DNA of 24,123 nucleotides from Apostichopus californicus (lineage: Eukaryota > Echinodermata > Holothuroidea > Aspidochirotida > Stichopodidae), in the NCBI GenBank assembly GCA_020650975.1, contig JAIPMN010215911.1:1-24123 (forward strand), read 5' to 3'. The position numbers were made by a program, and so were the translations under genes. Below are positions 20,161 to 24,123 of the stretch, piece after piece; the stretch's first letter is position 1; each line of letters starts with the position of its first letter. The notes below the pieces were generated by a model that worked only from the letters and a program-made list of their open reading frames with translations, was not told the DNA's origin and ran no database searches.

Positions 20161-23100
20161 GCAACCCCGATTGCAAGGATTTTTTTAGTTAGAATGCAAT
20201 TCATAATGAGGGTTGTAACTTACACTGCGTCAAATAGGAACAGCTCAGGAAATAAACGACTAAGATATAGGAAACTCAGAACATGTTTATCATGCTCTAT
20301 GCCAATGGCTGATAATTAAAATTATACAGTCTTTGTTGGCTTTGGTCATTAAATTAACCCTAGTATGCCTAATCTATGTTGTCATACCATTAATCGATTA
20401 TAATTGATTATTGTTTACAATATTATGCTTTCATTTTATTACGATATATTTATATTACGATATGACATGATGTCATTACCGCCGTACTGTACTATCAAGG
20501 CAAATCACGTGAATAATTTAGGAAAAACAAAACTTATCTTACAGTTCATCCATGATGGATAAATACCCCTGACGAATATCCAACGTATGTGTAATAGAAC
20601 ACAAAAATGCATCAAAAAGCTATTCAATTAATCATAACAAAGATTTGTAATTTTTTCCCTTTTTGCTTAAACTAGGATTTTTTTTATCATTTAAATGATC
20701 CAATAAAAAAAGAAGACTTATTCAAACTTGCTCACTAAACGTAGCAATAAAAAAAAACATGATATCATGATTTACCTAAAACAAAAGAATCGAAGCTGAA
20801 AAAATCAAATGAAAGTAAAAACATATGATAAATATTTATTTTTGTCCGTAATATAATATTAAGCACATACATTTATAATATTCCTGAAGTTATCATAATA
20901 TATTCAATTTTTTGTTATTCCTGTCAGTCAGTGCATTAATAAATTCATACAGCCACATTAGCCGAGACTAGACAACGTGTCTGCCGTGATAGGACCACTT
21001 ACAAAGGAGTTTCCTTCCCGGGAGATACAGCGCATCTCGATACGTATGTTTATCGTAAATAGGCCTATACCTTACTTGCAAAACATTTAATAATAATAAA
21101 GATGAAACCAGAAGGCCGATTGCCGGCCCGGTTTAAAAAAGCAAACAAACGAAGCCGCCGTATATAATATTATAAATTAATTTTATAGACCTCATTTGGA
21201 GTTAAACTAGATCCGTTAGAAACATCCAGTTTTACTTCTTCCAACATTACCTTATTGTGTATTGATGGGAGTCCAGCCCTTGGCCTAACCGTATATAAAT
21301 TATTAAGGATAACGTTGAAAACTAACCTTAAAGTTATGAGACAATAACTAAATATCCCCTCCCCCCCAAACAAAAAGGCTGCCTAGGCCTATTTTGTAAT
21401 TTTTGTAATTTATTTTAATTTTCAATTTTTCTAAACTACTACTTTCCTGGGTACGAGAATCTTATACTAGCTGTAGCTAATGGTTAAGGTCTAACGTTAT
21501 ATTCCAATGGTCAACAAGTTGATAGCGAACCCCTTACACCAAAACTGTAACCCGGACTATTGACACTGTCCGGTATAGTATTATTAGTATCGTGTTACCA
21601 GATTAAGACGTTCGCGTGTGAAATGTGTTAGATCACAAACTTGTTGATTTATCTTATTTTCCTTGACAAGCTAACGTTATTTGTTGTAACTACATGTGTT
21701 TTACATATATAAATAGCGATTACCAGTGTAGATGAAACCGAGTAGACATTTTTACTGGCCTGCTAATACATATGTAACTGTCCCAAATTAAACAGAAAAT
21801 ACAAGCAAGATTCATTACTTTGATGAGATTGACACAAGCTATTATTTTGTTCGGCTATGTAGGCCAGACGTTGTCTAACTTGAACACATTGAAGGAAGTT
21901 TTACCAACGGATGACTGAATACTTCTTGTGCGATCAAACAAGCTTATTTTGTAGATCTAGTAGTGTCTGGTTTATCATCTAACTGTTTCATGTAATTTTA
22001 CTCTGCTGACGTTAATATTTTAAAGTTGTTTTGGCTTCAATCTCAAAATGAACAAACAAGTACTGGGCCTAGCCCTAGTAGGCTAAAACAGATTCATTTC
22101 AGACGGACAATGTTACAAAAAGAAGTTATAGGCCTACCCCTTCAAATTCATCCAATGACCAATCCTACATAAAGAAGTCAAAATATATCAAACATGTTGA
22201 GGCCTATAACTGTTACCTTTAAATAGGCCTATAATTACTGTAGGTCTATATAATAATAGCAGCAAACCGGACACGATGATGTAATTCCCTTAGCAGTGAC
22301 ACAGTATAATGATAAACACGTGTATGTGTCCGTGTACGTAGGCAACGACCTGAATCTCCACACGGAATTGTTTATGGGTTTTGCTATTCTTCTTCATCAT
22401 TCCTTCTACTGTACCAAATTACGTACAAATTCTGTTAAACTTGTCTCGTCTATTAAATTAAGCCAATATTAGTTACACCAACCAAATAATTAAAAAAGAA
22501 AGTAGAAGACGAGGAAAATAGCGCTTCCGTAAATATTCAAATTCAAATACTGGAATATAGCGACTGGTTGATTAAATAGATGGAGCACTTCCTAAACAAT
22601 TTGTACAATGTTAAGTCAAGGCTAGGGATATATGAACGATGATATATTTATTTTTCTTCTGAGTCTGCAGGGCTCAAATTCTTTTCTCATTAATGATACT
22701 TTTGAAATGTTTGGAGATAAATGATCGGTCTCCTTTCGTTTTTGTTTCTTGTCTACCATACATTCTTGACAGTATCATAACTTACGCTGATGCTCATGTT
22801 TTTGAAGATAATTATGACGCCACTATGTCGTATCGAGGTGTATATTCTTTGTGTGTCGTGGGGTGCGTAACTAGTAAAATCAGTGATAACCTCGGCTATA
22901 ACGGTAGATCGCGTCACATCTGTGCTAGTCCCTACTTACTCAGACACTCACTTGGTGAATACATAACATTTATTCATTCGGATAGATTTGTAGCCTTATA
23001 TCAAGTATCATATTCGTTTGCTTTGTATGCTTATAATGGACACGTGATACTGCAACGTACCGTGATGAGAATGGTTAGTTAGTGTTGCATATACATTTGT

Positions 23101-24123
23101 TTTCATTTAAAATGACAACAGTTTCACTGATAAATAATCTAAATAAATTGCAATTGTCTATTAATCGTAAAGTAGCGAGATTTCTATCGCTGTGTTGAAT
23201 TATAAGTGACTTACGTTGTGACTTGATGCAATTTTAAGTAGCAAAATCGTAGACATCTGGAGTTGTTTACTATCAGTTTCCCTTAGATACAAAATACTCG
23301 AACACAGAAGTCGTAAACTGTTTTCGCCCTTAGTCTGAAAATGAAATACAAACGTCTTGAAATGAATAATATAGAAAGAATTATAATTATAAAGTTATAA
23401 TATTTAAAAATTGCACCCTTGAGTATCACAATTTCACATAATCTTAACGGTAGATAAAATCTGTGAGGGGGAACTGATAATCCTGCCAATATTGTATGAT
23501 TAAGTGAACTTAAGTTAAATAAGCACTTTGAATTTTGACTTTTTATAACACCTTGTACACTCTACTCTATGATACGGATTTGATTTTAAGCAAAGGGAAG
23601 GGAGGGGGGGGGGATTGTAATGTTCTTTCTGGTTAGGAGTCTAAGGGGAGGGAGATACGGTACCCTTACCTTGAGAAAAATGTCGTTTAGGGAGATAATA
23701 TTCAAACTGGTGGTACCACCGGTCACGGAACTTAATTTAAGTTAACGATTGTATTATTATGAGTCTTATTGACACCATATAGGCTATACCATATGTTACG
23801 TATTGAAGTTTTAGGGCTGTGTGGGGGAGAGGACAATATATTGTGTTACTACTCGTTATGTGGGAGGGTCTGGAAGGAGAGGTGTCCCCTCTTCCATTCA
23901 TAGAATTATTTTGTTGGATAGATGGCTTAGATCATTTGATCATTTTAACTACATCTTTAAATACGACTTTGCTGTGCGTGTGTTCTGAAAGACACTTTGG
24001 GGGAGGAGGAGATACTTGTTCCTATTCTCCTATTGGATGCAGCCTTATGTATATCAATCATATAAGCAGATAATAATTCATAATATCACATGTTGGTAGA
24101 TGTACACAGGTGGATGTTATATA
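20161..24123. other. Gene-free AT-rich stretch with AGGCCTA palindromes
   Basis: I found no domain-like open frame, RNA gene or convincing exon. TAGGCCTA-type sites occur at 21060-21069, 21382-21391, 22127-22136, 22200-22208 and 22224-22233. G-rich patches are at 23594-23613 and 23817-23885; the first, GGGAAGGGAG followed by a long G run, fits a G-quadruplex pattern. The largest open frame (22693-23082, plus, 129 codons) has no family I recognise and no splice or promoter context. If the LRR-like gene extends upstream this is intron. Confidence 0.5.

Noticed and set aside
21001..21045. Short minus-strand ATG followed by a GTAAGT donor as a possible first exon
   Set aside because: Only about a dozen codons, no promoter evidence, and no link in phase to exon A can be shown.
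22693..23082. 129-codon plus-strand open frame
   Set aside because: No family recognised, no splice, promoter or poly(A) context, and mixed composition. One frame of this length can occur by chance in 24 kb.
1..24123. CRISPR array, tRNA, rRNA or bacterial operon
   Set aside because: No direct-repeat/spacer array, tRNA cloverleaf or rRNA sequence was noticed; the content is that of an animal genome.

Overview
This AT-rich window looks like nuclear DNA of a marine invertebrate animal, most likely a deuterostome; an echinoderm such as a sea cucumber is my best guess. The reasons are spliced exons with GT/AG borders, three families of non-LTR retrotransposon in decay, long gene-poor spacers, scattered AGGCCTA palindromes and no bacterial-style gene packing. 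The species assignment is inference only.

Left end (1-4745, minus strand): a degenerate copy of one very long protein from a repetitive animal family. It can be followed almost end to end through several frameshifts and stops: an N-terminal Cys/His region, a long middle, a block whose spaced acidic residues look like a FEN1/XPG-type PIN nuclease, and a Cys-rich C-terminal motif resembling the Tesmin/TSO1 CXC domain. The Asp/His tail of this protein, read on the minus strand, is what appears on the plus strand as an ATGATC microsatellite at 1-390.

4746-8540 is non-coding. It holds a cluster of AGGCCTA palindromes and a degenerate tandem repeat with a period of about 145 bp (7231-7970) carrying TGACCT direct repeats. 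A decayed LINE reverse transcriptase on the plus strand follows (8560-9820).

11286-15630 (minus strand) carries the only sequence that looks like a living host gene: five short exons with good splice borders and mutually compatible phases. The first and fifth are homologous and both 209 nt long. The encoded peptide resembles leucine-rich-repeat sequence, perhaps from the C-terminal part of an NLR-like receptor. Four exons make a phase-symmetric 462-nt (154-codon) unit. Neither the start nor the end of the gene was found.

15650-20160 (plus strand, antisense to the gene) is a back-to-back pair of decayed LINEs, a Rex1-like element followed by a 5'-truncated Tx1/L1-like element. If the gene continues upstream they lie in its intron, starting very close to the splice acceptor of the first exon seen. 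20161-24123 contains no gene that I can support.
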